A DNA stretch of 5,819 nucleotides from positions 1 to 5,819 of the forward strand of contig RFZH01000146.1 in NCBI GenBank assembly GCA_009920815.1, in the 5' to 3' direction. Below are positions 5,640 through 5,819 of this stretch, one piece after another. The notes under the pieces are model-generated. The model was not told where the DNA came from, ran no database searches, and saw only the letters and a list, made by a program, of their open reading frames with translations. Both the position numbers and the translations under genes were made by a program. The stretch is from Paracoccaceae bacterium (GTDB lineage Bacteria; Pseudomonadota; Alphaproteobacteria; Rhodobacterales; Rhodobacteraceae). Position 1 is the first letter of the stretch, and the number at the start of each line of letters is the position of its first letter.

Positions 5640-5819
5640 ATGACGACTGCCGCTGATATTCCAGCCTCTTTTGCCAAACCAAATTGGTTTTAACGATCCG
5701 AAGGCTGGCTTGACCGTAAAGGTAAAGGGGCTTGGATCGGTGCAACAGTGCTTGGATTAATCTTTTTCTGGCCAGTTGGACTTGCCCTTCTTGCCTATAT
5801 GATTTGGAGTAAAAAAATG
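5640..5819 (+). pseudogene. DUF2852-like small membrane protein gene with in-frame TAA at codon 18; truncated by window edge
   Basis: From the ATG at 5640, behind AAAGGAG at 5627-5633, the frame reads MTTAADIPASFAKPNWF, then TAA (5691-5693). The same frame continues RSEGWLDRKGKGAWIG and a hydrophobic segment (codons 31-56, with FFWPVGLALLAYMIW at 42-56) to SKKM at codon 60, the last bases of the window. Both halves look like the N-terminus of DUF2852 proteins of Rhodobacteraceae, small proteins of unknown function with one membrane helix (family assignment from recognition). Family members run on past this point, so the C-terminal part is outside the window. The stop could have arisen from CAA or GAA by one base change. 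No ATG, GTG or TTG restarts the frame before a GTG at codon 37, inside the helix. Alternatives are a sequencing error or stop readthrough. Confidence 0.65.

Noticed and set aside
5640..5693. The 17-codon reading frame as a separate leader peptide for attenuation.
   Set aside because: The frame continues in phase after the TAA with family-like sequence, no separate start follows nearby, and no terminator/antiterminator hairpins are visible.

Overview
The window looks like chromosomal DNA from an alphaproteobacterium, most likely of the Rhodobacteraceae/Roseobacter group and with moderate GC. I base this on protein resemblance recalled from family knowledge, not on a search. The supporting genes are a class II (plant-type) DAHP synthase, a GlnE with a small conserved protein overlapping its 3' end, a YbaK-type deacylase whose N-terminus is typical of this group, and a DUF2852-like small membrane protein, a family I know mainly from these bacteria. 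I see no mobile element, phage gene, RNA gene or CRISPR array.

Layout. From 741 leftward off the window edge lies the 5' part (247 codons) of a class II 3-deoxy-7-phosphoheptulonate synthase on the minus strand. A 146-bp divergent intergenic region (742-887) separates it from a plus-strand AraC-family regulator with an N-terminal DJ-1/PfpI (GATase1-like) domain at 888-1892. Just before the regulator's start codon are two 13-bp direct repeats exactly 21 bp apart, a plausible AraC-type operator. After a convergent 99-bp gap, two minus-strand genes form an overlapping pair: glnE (5034 or 5037 to 2248), the bifunctional glutamine synthetase adenylyltransferase/adenylyl-removing enzyme, and an 88-residue protein of unknown function (2258-1992) that starts inside the last codons of glnE behind a near-perfect Shine-Dalgarno sequence.

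Divergent from glnE, with only about 30 bp between start codons, is a plus-strand YbaK-type aminoacyl-tRNA deacylase (5067-5531). It is followed by an AT-rich intergenic region (5532-5639) holding two near-identical perfect palindromes (consensus AATGTRAA-N5-TTYACATT, centres 59 bp apart). These precede a strong ribosome binding site and the start of a DUF2852-like membrane protein. That gene carries an in-frame TAA at codon 18, and the family-like reading frame continues after it to the window edge, so here it is a nonsense-mutated gene, a sequencing error or something stranger.

The genes do not form one pathway. aroG feeds the shikimate pathway, glnE tunes nitrogen assimilation, and the deacylase serves translation quality control. 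The parts most worth a second look are the regulator's direct-repeat operator, the twin palindromes and the interrupted DUF2852-like gene.
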